The notes under the pieces were generated by a model that saw only the letters and a list, made by a program, of their open reading frames with translations, was not told the origin of the DNA and did not search any database. Source: JAXDBV01 sp034678415 (GTDB taxonomy: Bacteria; Bacteroidota; Bacteroidia; Bacteroidales; VadinHA17). Taken from it: a stretch of 16,398 nucleotides of DNA. The position numbers and the translations under genes were made by a program. The stretch's first letter is position 1, and each line of letters begins with the position of its first letter. The stretch covers positions 1-16,398 of the forward strand of contig JAXDBV010000029.1 in NCBI GenBank assembly GCA_034678415.1, in the 5' to 3' direction. Of the stretch, positions 1-8,131 are shown one piece after another.

Positions 1-2047
<2,047 letters not shown>

Positions 2048-2195
2048 TTACAGACTATTATCTGTCGTTGTCATAAATTACTGCCAATACGTCAAAGAAC
2101 CTATTATCCCTTGGAAGCCTTACCCGGAAAGTATCTCCTTCCGGGAACGCCTCTTCGGAACACCCTTCCACGGCAACAGCTATGGAAGGTAAAAG
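2048..2195 (-). other. tRNA-to-23S spacer with two hairpins and a boxA-like site
   Basis: This is the spacer just upstream of 23S in the transcript. A boxA-like site lies at 2092-2101 (GGTTCTTTGA on the RNA strand). Two short perfect hairpins follow at higher coordinates: CCCGGAA at 2123-2129 with TTCCGGG at 2139-2145, and CCTTCCA at 2164-2170 with TGGAAGG at 2183-2189. They probably serve pre-rRNA folding or processing. The matching 3' flank of 23S lies outside the window, so a 23S processing stem cannot be tested. No reading frame is convincing here. Confidence 0.5.
2092..2101 (-). promoter_or_regulatory. boxA-like antitermination site before 23S
   Basis: The RNA strand reads GGTTCTTTGA, close to the bacterial boxA core (GCTCTTTA), which binds the NusB-S10 complex in rRNA antitermination. 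Near-identical copies occur at 2291-2299, 2418-2426, 2580-2588 and 4492-4500. Each lies just upstream of an RNA unit or relic in the same operon. The repetition within one operon is direct evidence; the Nus-factor role is inferred from other bacteria. Confidence 0.5.
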
Positions 2196-2270
2196 CGGGT
2201 ATTACCGGAGTCGAACCGATGATCATTCCGGCTATACTGCCGGTATGTTCAAGCCCTTCTGCCAATACCC
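2196..2270 (-). pseudogene. Degenerate tRNA-like relic in the rRNA spacer
   Basis: On the minus strand this 75-nt stretch has a perfect 7-bp acceptor stem (GGGTATT at 2270-2264 with AATACCC at 2203-2197), a T-arm (ATCGG, loop TTCGACT, CCGGT) and a perfect 5-bp stem CCGGC/GCCGG (2228-2232 with 2239-2243) where the anticodon arm should be. It is not a normal tRNA: the middle loop has 6 bases without U33, so no anticodon can be read, and the D-arm region does not pair. Seventeen bases of the T-arm region (TCATCGGTTCGACTCCG) are identical to the adjacent tRNA-Ala, suggesting origin by duplication. A boxA-like site at 2291-2299 lies just upstream. It may be a dead tRNA, or a structure kept for rRNA processing. 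Confidence 0.55.
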
Positions 2271-2290
2271 AGTCTTTTCATACATCATAG

Positions 2291-2299
2291 TAAAGAACC
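2291..2299 (-). promoter_or_regulatory. boxA-like site before the tRNA-like relic
   Basis: The RNA strand reads GGTTCTTTA, matching the copies at 2418-2426 and 2580-2588 exactly. It lies about 20 nt upstream of the tRNA-like relic and about 40 nt downstream of tRNA-Ala. The function (antitermination or processing) is inferred. Confidence 0.4.
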
Positions 2300-2339
2300 T
2301 TTCTCATCATTCCATCCCTCATCATCAGGATGGCCTTTG

Positions 2340-2413
2340 TGGAGAATATCGGAGTCGAACCGATGACCTCCTGCTTGCAAAGCAGGCGCTCTAGCCAACT
2401 GAGCTAATCCCCC
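2340..2413 (-). tRNA. tRNA-Ala(UGC)
   Basis: This minus-strand cloverleaf is complete: acceptor GGGGGAT (2413-2407) with ATTCTCC (2347-2341) using two G-U pairs, D-arm GCTC/GAGC, anticodon arm CCTGC-TTTGCAA-GCAGG giving anticodon TGC, T-arm ATCGG-TTCGACT-CCGAT, and discriminator A at 2340. Length is 74 nt; no CCA is encoded. With tRNA-Ile it forms the usual pair in a bacterial 16S-23S spacer. Its 5' acceptor strand also takes part in an alternative leader hairpin (2409-2441). Its first 19 nt are duplicated upstream at 2557-2575. Confidence 0.97.
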
Positions 2414-2463
2414 TTTTTAAAGAACCTTTTCTTTCAAGGGGTAGGCTGCTAAGCAGGCGCTCT
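2395..2463 (-). repeat. 69-bp direct repeat, copy 1 (tRNA-Ala 5' end plus leader)
   Basis: This segment recurs at 2557-2625 (offset 162) with one mismatch (T at 2442, C at 2604). It contains the first 19 nt of tRNA-Ala, the leader hairpin with boxA-like site, and a short stretch resembling the tRNA-Ala anticodon 5' side (aagcaggcgctct). The duplication is therefore anchored on tRNA sequence at both ends, which would suit slippage or homologous exchange between tRNA-derived pieces. Misassembly of different rRNA operons cannot be excluded. Confidence 0.9.
2409..2441 (-). promoter_or_regulatory. tRNA-Ala leader hairpin with embedded boxA-like site
   Basis: On the RNA strand CCCCTT pairs with AAGGGG, and inside it AAAGAA pairs with TTCTTT around the loop AAGG. 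The boxA-like GGTTCTTTA (2418-2426) sits in the inner right arm. The outer right arm is the first five G residues of mature tRNA-Ala, so this hairpin and the tRNA acceptor stem cannot form together. That suggests a fold that is resolved during 5' maturation. A second copy lies at 2571-2603 in front of the broken tRNA half. Confidence 0.5.
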
Positions 2464-2575
2464 AGTCCCGAAAAACACCGGCCGCCTCCGGCGGTTGGTT
2501 GTTTTTCGAGGATGCTCGATGTTGGACGCAAATCACCGATTTGCTCAACATCGGCACCAACTGAGCTAATCCCCC
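2443..2575 (-). pseudogene. Interrupted tRNA-Ala 5' half (T-arm missing)
   Basis: On the minus strand, 2575-2557 repeats the first 19 nt of tRNA-Ala exactly (acceptor GGGGGAT and the start of the D-arm, ending AGTTGG). The match resumes at 2465 with CTAGAGCGCCTGCTT, exactly the D-arm 3' side and anticodon 5' side. Between them lies a 91-bp hairpin element (2466-2556) in the D-loop. After the anticodon arm remnant (CTGCTTAGCAG) the T-arm and 3' acceptor are absent and the leader of the true tRNA-Ala begins. It cannot yield a normal tRNA. Confidence 0.7.
2466..2556. repeat. 91-bp double-hairpin element inside a tRNA-Ala half
   Basis: Two long imperfect palindromes lie back to back. Palindrome 1 (2469-2508): CGAAAAACA and CCGCC on the left mirror GGCGG and TGTTTTTCG on the right around a TCC centre, with a bulge and two mismatches. 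Palindrome 2 (2513-2556): CGATGTTG pairs with CAACATCG and GCAAATC pairs with GATTTGC around a 3-nt loop. The element cleanly interrupts tRNA-derived sequence, so it looks inserted. It has no reading frame. It could be a small palindromic repeat (MITE/REP-like) or a structured spacer RNA. No second copy was seen in this window. Confidence 0.65.
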
Positions 2576-2625
2576 TTTTTAAAGAACCTTTTCTTTCAAG
2601 GGGCAGGCTGCTAAGCAGGCGCTCT
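2557..2625 (-). repeat. 69-bp direct repeat, copy 2
   Basis: This copy matches 2395-2463 at 68 of 69 positions. It begins with the tRNA-Ala 5' end (2557-2575), then the leader hairpin with boxA-like site (2580-2588), and ends with the anticodon-like fragment aagcaggcgctct. Beyond 2625 the sequence diverges completely and runs 84 bp to the tRNA-Ile 3' end. That stretch (2626-2709) shows only weak short inverted repeats. Confidence 0.9.
2580..2588 (-). promoter_or_regulatory. boxA-like site, duplicated copy
   Basis: The RNA strand reads GGTTCTTTA, part of repeat copy 2, in the same position relative to the broken tRNA-Ala half as the site at 2418-2426 has to intact tRNA-Ala. Confidence 0.4.
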
Positions 2626-2709
2626 GATCTCCCCGGGAAAGAGTCATTTATTCAGGGGGATGCAATAATGCCGGAGCTCAAGTATCGAGCCTCTCCCCCG
2701 AAGCGATAG

Positions 2710-2783
2710 TAGTCCCGCGCAGAGTTGAACTGCGGACCCCTACATTATCAGTGTAGTGCTCTAACCAACTGAGCTACGGGACT
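2710..2783 (-). tRNA. tRNA-Ile(GAU)
   Basis: This minus-strand cloverleaf is complete: acceptor AGTCCCG (2783-2777) with CGGGACT (2717-2711), D-arm GCTC/GAGC, anticodon arm CTACA-CTGATAA-TGTAG giving anticodon GAT, T-arm CGCAG-TTCAACT-CTGCG, and discriminator A at 2710. It is 74 nt long and no CCA is encoded. It lies about 100 bp downstream of 16S in the transcript, the usual first tRNA of the spacer. Confidence 0.98.
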
Positions 2784-2839
2784 ATGCAGTTGATCATCTG
2801 CGGGTTCACCGCATCGCTCTGGGTTGTAAGAAAAATGGA

Positions 2840-2875
2840 GGAGAGAAGAGGTTTGAAGGGATTCACGGATGAATC
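2840..2875 (-). other. 16S precursor processing stem, 3' arm
   Basis: This flank downstream of 16S is complementary to the leader at 4428-4484. Pairing blocks: 2849-2860 with 4459-4470 (12 bp perfect, CCCTTCAAACCT on the RNA strand), 2840-2845 with 4479-4484 (6 bp), and 2863-2875 with 4428-4439 (12 bp with one bulge). Bracketing 16S by a long duplex is how pre-16S is presented to RNase III in other bacteria. Confidence 0.75.
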
Positions 2876-2880
2876 TCTCC

Positions 2881-4404
<1,524 letters not shown>

Positions 4405-4427
4405 AAAAAAAGTTAAATACTGCTCAA

Positions 4428-4484
4428 GATTCATCGTGACTTTGAATTGATCAAAGTACCCTTCAAACCTTCTTTCGTCTCTCC
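4428..4484 (-). other. 16S precursor processing stem, 5' arm
   Basis: This is the leader partner of 2840-2875. The 12-bp block 4459-4470 is perfectly complementary to the downstream flank. The outer block 4479-4484 and inner block 4428-4439 extend the duplex on both sides. The three blocks are in the same relative order and similar spacing on both arms, so chance pairing is unlikely. Confidence 0.75.
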
Positions 4485-4491
4485 AATATTT

Positions 4492-4500
4492 TCAAAGAAC
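4492..4500 (-). promoter_or_regulatory. boxA-like site in the rRNA leader
   Basis: The RNA strand reads GTTCTTTGA, about 25 nt downstream of promoter P2 and just outside the processing stem. This matches where boxA lies in E. coli rRNA leaders. Four related copies occur in the spacer. Confidence 0.5.
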
Positions 4501-4525
4501 TTCCTTGTTTTCCTTTCAGGGAATG

Positions 4526-4556
4526 CAAAGATACAACCTGAAATAATTCCTTGCAA
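4526..4556 (-). promoter_or_regulatory. rRNA operon promoter P2
   Basis: On the minus strand a perfect Bacteroidetes -7 box TATCTTTG (4533-4526) lies exactly 20 nt from TTG (4556-4554), matching the TTTG-N19/21-TAnnTTTG arrangement of the phylum's primary sigma factor. Transcription should start near 4519-4521, giving a leader of about 115 nt before 16S. Confidence 0.8.
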
Positions 4557-4602
4557 GTGTTTTTAGAAAATTTTCCGTCTCAACCTTCGTGAAAAACGGC
4601 TG

Positions 4603-4634
4603 CAAATATGGAGGATGTTTTTCAATTATCCAAA
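4603..4634 (-). promoter_or_regulatory. rRNA operon promoter P1 (upstream tandem promoter)
   Basis: On the minus strand TTTG (4634-4631) is followed after exactly 20 nt by CATATTTG (4610-4603), one mismatch from TAnnTTTG. It lies 77-78 bp upstream of P2 in the same orientation. Tandem promoters are usual for rRNA operons in many bacteria. It is weaker by sequence than P2 in its -7 box but better in its -33 box. Confidence 0.6.
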
Positions 4635-4759
4635 TCTGATCCCTTCTTTTTTTCCAACAACAGTCTCATCCCTCCGGAAGTACCGGTTAATAACGGCTAT
4701 CTAACCTGAATTTTTCCTCCCCAGTACCGAAAAATCCCATCCCCTTCAACAAAAAACAC

Positions 4760-4767
4760 TATCTTAG
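4760..4767 (+). promoter_or_regulatory. Possible promoter of the glycosyltransferase-pyrC operon
   Basis: TATCTTAG differs by one base from TAnnTTTG and lies 25 bp before the GTG start of the first gene. No TTG is present at the expected -33 position, so the call rests on the -7 box and placement. Confidence 0.4.
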
Positions 4768-4792
4768 CCGTATCGTTAACCTCTCGTTGCCT

Positions 4793-5524
4793 GTGCATCA
4801 ACAACTGATCATAATACCCACATATAACGAAAAAGAGAATATTGCATCTCTCATCGAAGCGATCCTTTCCCTCCCCGTACCCTTTCATATCCTTGTTATT
4901 GACGATCACTCACCGGATGGTACGGCCGACGTCGTACGCTCAAGGATGCAGCATCACCCGCAATCCGTCTTCCTGTTGGAAAGAAAGGATAAGCTGGGAC
5001 TGGGAACGGCCTATATTATGGGATTTCACTGGGCCCTCGAAAAAGGATATGATTATATCTTTGAGATGGATGCCGACTTCTCACACGATCCTAACGACCT
5101 GGTCAGGCTATACGATGCCTGTGCGGTCCGGGGAGCCGATGTTGCCATCGGCTCAAGGTATATCACCGGTGTGAACGTGGTGAACTGGCCCCTCGGAAGA
5201 GTCATCATGTCGTATTTCGCTTCCGTGTATGTCAGGATCATCACCGGCATGAAAGTGATGGATACCACGGCCGGTTTTGTATGCTATCGCCGGGAAGTGC
5301 TTCAGACCATTGATCTTGATAAAATAAGGTCCAGGGGCTATGCATTCCAGATCGAGATGAAATTCACCGCGTGGAAATACCGGTTCGTCATCACCGAGGT
5401 ACCCATCATTTTCACCGAGCGCAGGGCCGGCGCCTCCAAGATGAGCGGAGGCATTGTTAACGAAGCCCTGTTCGGCGTGATCGGCATGAAAATGAGAAGC
5501 TTTTTTCGTCACTACCACAGATAA
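4793..5524 (+). CDS. Polyprenol-phosphate mannosyltransferase-like glycosyltransferase (GT2, DPM1 type)
   Basis: A 243-aa family 2 glycosyltransferase of the dolichyl/polyprenyl-phosphate mannose synthase group, which transfers a sugar (usually mannose from GDP-mannose) to a lipid phosphate on the cytoplasmic face of the membrane. The N-terminus IIIPTYNEKENI, the nucleotide-binding segment VIDDHSPDGTAD and the metal site D93-A-D95 followed by FSHDP are typical, as is the later GFVCYRREVL segment. No C-terminal membrane helices are present, so it is the short soluble DPM1 form rather than the GtrB/DPMS long form. There is no in-frame ATG at the front. GTG at 4793 gives MHQQLIIIPTYN, and TTG at 4787 would add two residues. 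It is first in a four-gene run; pyrC follows after 12 bp. Sugar and lipid specificity cannot be read from sequence. Confidence 0.9.
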   Translation: MHQQLIIIPTYNEKENIASLIEAILSLPVPFHILVIDDHSPDGTADVVRSRMQHHPQSVFLLERKDKLGLGTAYIMGFHWALEKGYDYIFEMDADFSHDPNDLVRLYDACAVRGADVAIGSRYITGVNVVNWPLGRVIMSYFASVYVRIITGMKVMDTTAGFVCYRREVLQTIDLDKIRSRGYAFQIEMKFTAWKYRFVITEVPIIFTERRAGASKMSGGIVNEALFGVIGMKMRSFFRHYHR

Positions 5525-5536
5525 ATACATCCCGAC

Positions 5537-6883
5537 ATGAGTTCGTTCATGATACATGACTGCATCCTGGTGAACGAGGGCCGTCAAACCAGGGGAAGCG
5601 TGCTGGTGGAAGACGAACGGATCCGTAAGATCTTTGTCGATCCGCTCCCCGGCATCCTGCCGTCGGTTGACAAGGTCATTAAAGGGCATGGACATTATCT
5701 CCTGCCTGGAGTCATTGACGACCAGGTTCACTTCCGGGAACCCGGTCTAACCCATAAGGGCGATATCCGCAGCGAGTCGAGGGCAGCGGTGGCCGGCGGG
5801 ATCACCTCGTTCATGGACATGCCAAACACCATGCCTCAGACGGTTACTCAACACCTGCTGGAAGAAAAATACGCGTTGGCCGCCACCCAGTCGCTGGCCA
5901 ACTATTCCTTTTACCTGGGAGCCACCAATGAGAATTTAGGGGAAATAATAAAGACCGATCCCGCTACCGTTTGCGGAATCAAGGTATTCATGGGCGCTTC
6001 AACAGGCAATATGCTGGTTGACAATCCGAAAACCCTGGCCGCTATCTTTGAACAATCGCCTCTCCTGATAGCTGTCCATTCGGAAGATGAGATGATCATC
6101 CGGAAGAACCTTGAGCGATACAAGGCTGAGTTCGGCGATGATATCCCCGTGCATTACCATCCTCTCATCCGCAGCGAGGAAGCCTGTTACCGGTCAACGC
6201 TCAAGGCGCTTATGCTGGCAAGAAAGTACAATACAAGGCTCCACATCCTCCACCTCTCCACCGCAAGGGAAACAGACCTTCTCGACCGGGCGCCCCTGAC
6301 CACTGAAAAAAAGATCACCTCAGAGGTGTGCGTTCACCACCTGTGGTTCGACCGTACACACTATTCCCGCAAAGGAAGCTTTATCAAGTGGAACCCGGCG
6401 ATCAAGCAGGTGAGCGACCGCGAGGCACTGTTCAGAGCTGTCATCGATAACACCATCGATATGGTGGCTACTGATCATGCCCCCCATACCCGTCAGGAGA
6501 AGAGCAGGGTATATACACAATGCCCGTCGGGAGGACCAATGGTACAACATTCACTGCCGGCAATGCTCGAGTTCTGGAAACAGGGAATGATCAGTATTGA
6601 AACAATTGTTGAAAAGATGTGCCACCATCCTGCCATCCTCTTCAACATTGAGGAACGCGGATTCCTCCGCGAGGGTTACAAGGCCGACCTGGTGCTGGTC
6701 GATCCCGACAACCCGTGGACCGTGGAACCATACAACATATTATATAAGTGTGGGTGGTCTCCCTTCGAGGGAACCACGTTCCATTCACGAGTCACATATA
6801 CCTTTGTAAACGGAAACCTTGTCTACGACAACGGCACATTTTATGAAGAACAGAAGGGACAGAGGTTAATGTTCAAACGATAA
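5537..6883 (+). CDS. pyrC: Dihydroorotase, class I
   Basis: A 448-aa amidohydrolase that interconverts carbamoyl-aspartate and dihydroorotate, the third step of pyrimidine synthesis, in the cytoplasm. The first metal motif reads D61-D62-Q-V-H65-F-R-E-P-G, so the first histidine of the usual HxH is glutamine. The carboxylated lysine is K149 in GIKVFMGASTGN. Metal histidines fit H181 (AVHSEDE) and H239 (HILHLST), and the catalytic aspartate is D313 in ATDHAPHT. The C-terminal KADLVLVDPDNPW is the usual amidohydrolase closing strand. Length and motifs fit class I (PyrC/AllB-like) enzymes; allantoinase is the main alternative but the REPG context favours dihydroorotase. ATG at 5537 follows the glycosyltransferase stop by 12 bp; the lipoprotein gene starts 11 bp after its stop. 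Confidence 0.93.
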   Translation: MSSFMIHDCILVNEGRQTRGSVLVEDERIRKIFVDPLPGILPSVDKVIKGHGHYLLPGVIDDQVHFREPGLTHKGDIRSESRAAVAGGITSFMDMPNTMPQTVTQHLLEEKYALAATQSLANYSFYLGATNENLGEIIKTDPATVCGIKVFMGASTGNMLVDNPKTLAAIFEQSPLLIAVHSEDEMIIRKNLERYKAEFGDDIPVHYHPLIRSEEACYRSTLKALMLARKYNTRLHILHLSTARETDLLDRAPLTTEKKITSEVCVHHLWFDRTHYSRKGSFIKWNPAIKQVSDREALFRAVIDNTIDMVATDHAPHTRQEKSRVYTQCPSGGPMVQHSLPAMLEFWKQGMISIETIVEKMCHHPAILFNIEERGFLREGYKADLVLVDPDNPWTVEPYNILYKCGWSPFEGTTFHSRVTYTFVNGNLVYDNGTFYEEQKGQRLMFKR

Positions 6884-6894
6884 ATCATCTGATC

Positions 6895-7401
6895 ATGAAA
6901 ACGAACATTTGCATCATCCTGTGCATCCTCTGCCTGACCTTTTTATCGTGCGGGCAGAAAAAAGGTATCGATGAGGCACAACATACCGATACCTTGTCTG
7001 TCGTTGGAGCATCGCTCACGCCTCTGGCAAGCACCATCACCTATGACGTGGTCATCAGGAATCCCGATCCATCAGATACATGGACGGCTGAATGTCTACA
7101 GTATCTCGACCTCACCGGTTTTATCAATTATATCTACGATGGGGTCTATGCGGGAAGGATCCAGCCCGTCGATTACCATTCCGGAGAACTCTTGACTGTC
7201 AAGAATGTGGAGGCGATAGAGAAAAAATACCCCCGCTCACAGATCGGCAAGGTACAGTTCGTGGAGGAATGGTTTTACGACGCGAATGTGATGAGGATCG
7301 TGAAGAGGGTAAAATCGGTGATGCTGGCCTATGAGCTGTATGACCTCGAAGGAAAAATTACCGGCTACCGGGCCGGATTTGTTGCCAACCTGATACCATA
7401 G
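6895..7401 (+). CDS. Small lipoprotein, possibly GldN-like
   Basis: A 168-aa protein with a clear lipoprotein signal: MKTN, a hydrophobic stretch, then LTFLSC with the lipidated cysteine at residue 19. The mature part has two blocks. One runs roughly from DTWTAECLQYLDL through AGRIQPVDYHSGELLT; the other is VQFVEEWFYDANVMRIVKRV. Their pattern (aromatic/charged strand, AG-K/R-I, then EEWFYD) reminds me of one repeat of the gliding/type IX secretion protein GldN (PorN), but that resemblance is from memory and weak. No other family is recognised. It probably sits in the inner or outer membrane leaflet facing the periplasm. It lies 11 bp after pyrC and 2 bp before the DUF2148 gene, so it is co-transcribed. 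Confidence 0.85.
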   Translation: MKTNICIILCILCLTFLSCGQKKGIDEAQHTDTLSVVGASLTPLASTITYDVVIRNPDPSDTWTAECLQYLDLTGFINYIYDGVYAGRIQPVDYHSGELLTVKNVEAIEKKYPRSQIGKVQFVEEWFYDANVMRIVKRVKSVMLAYELYDLEGKITGYRAGFVANLIP

Positions 7402-7403
7402 CC

Positions 7404-7940
7404 ATGACGTTACTGAAAGAAGAAGAATTCACTGTTGAGAGCCTGCGAAGGGTGGCTGCCGATATGATGGTTGCCGCCCGTACGGCCCCCAAGGGCCGGG
7501 GAAGAGACAACCTGTACCTGGGCCTGGCGGAAGGACAGCTCATCAGGGAGATTGCTGATAAGATGAAAGAGATAGCCGAAAAAACAGGTGTGGAGTTCTT
7601 TATACGCGACGCAAATAACATTCTCACCTGCCCCTTGGTGGTGCTGATGGGTACACGGATTGAATCGAGGGGACTGAAGAGGTGCGGTATGTGCGGATTC
7701 GGCAACTGTGAGACCAAGGACCAGCATCCCGAGGTACCCTGCGTGTTCAATACCGGCGATCTGGGTATTGCCATCGGCTCGGCGGTGAGCCTGGCCGCCG
7801 ACCGGCGCGTCGATAACCGCATCATGTACACCGTGGGACAGGCCGTACTCGAGATGATGCTGTTCCCCCCGGAAGTTAAGATTGTGTATGGCATCCCGCT
7901 TAGCGCAACATCAAAAAACCCTTTTTTCGACCGGAAATAG
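7404..7940 (+). CDS. DUF2148 cysteine-rich, ferredoxin-domain protein
   Basis: A 178-aa cytoplasmic protein of the DUF2148 family (described as containing a ferredoxin-type domain). The N-terminal half starts with a helix and the stretch AARTAPKGRGRDNL, characteristic of the family. Cysteines are at C76 (LTCPLVV) and in the cluster C94-GM-C97-GFGN-C102 with C113 ten residues later, a good set to hold an iron-sulfur cluster. The C-terminus AVSLAADRRVDNRIMYTVG is also typical. The role of the family is not established; metal-cluster binding is inferred from the cysteines. ATG at 7404 lies 2 bp after the lipoprotein stop, so it is the last gene of the operon and is followed by a possible terminator. 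Confidence 0.9.
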   Translation: MTLLKEEEFTVESLRRVAADMMVAARTAPKGRGRDNLYLGLAEGQLIREIADKMKEIAEKTGVEFFIRDANNILTCPLVVLMGTRIESRGLKRCGMCGFGNCETKDQHPEVPCVFNTGDLGIAIGSAVSLAADRRVDNRIMYTVGQAVLEMMLFPPEVKIVYGIPLSATSKNPFFDRK

Positions 7941-7986
7941 CCGCCCGACAACCATACTATTAAGACCGGCTATTCTATTCTTTTTC
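7936..7986 (+). terminator. Possible terminator after the DUF2148 gene
   Basis: AATAGCCG (7936-7943, overlapping the stop codon) can pair with CGGCTATT (7967-7974), followed by the T-rich CTATTCTTTTTC. The stem is perfect over 8 bp but the loop is long (23 nt), so efficiency is uncertain. It lies between two convergent genes; 7987-8131 otherwise shows nothing recognisable. Confidence 0.4.
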
Positions 7987-8131
7987 TGTATATCCCCGTT
8001 GAAGCAGGACATGGAAACATGGCTTTATCTCCTCATGTCAGTCCCGTGATATCAGGACCATACAACCCCAGAAACATAATATTCAGGACAGCTCCGGTTA
8101 CAGGTACACAAAATGACTTACCTCGCAAGAT

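Larger units (their letters stand above)
4405..4786. other. Divergent intergenic region: rRNA leader, promoters and upstream DNA
   Basis: This stretch has no gene. The minus-strand half holds the 16S processing stem (4428-4484), a boxA-like site (4492-4500) and two tandem rRNA promoters (4526-4556, 4603-4634). The rest (4635-4759) is AT- and pyrimidine-rich with nothing recognisable. A possible promoter for the plus-strand glycosyltransferase operon lies at 4760-4767. Confidence 0.7.

Noticed and set aside
2182..2394. Plus-strand 70-codon frame with repeated YRSRTDD words
   Set aside because: It runs antisense through the tRNA-like relic and tRNA-Ala. The repeated peptide comes from the shared T-arm sequence.
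2466..2556. Self-splicing intron in a tRNA gene
   Set aside because: The insert is only 91 bp, far below group I or II size; it lies in the D-loop rather than the anticodon loop, and the tRNA 3' half is absent.
2395..2625. CRISPR array
   Set aside because: There are only two copies of a 69-bp unit built from tRNA sequence with a palindromic spacer; there is no regular repeat-spacer series and no cas gene.
5153..5731. 192-codon minus-strand frame across the glycosyltransferase/pyrC junction
   Set aside because: It is antisense to two clear enzymes and spans their junction; the translation has no family-like features.
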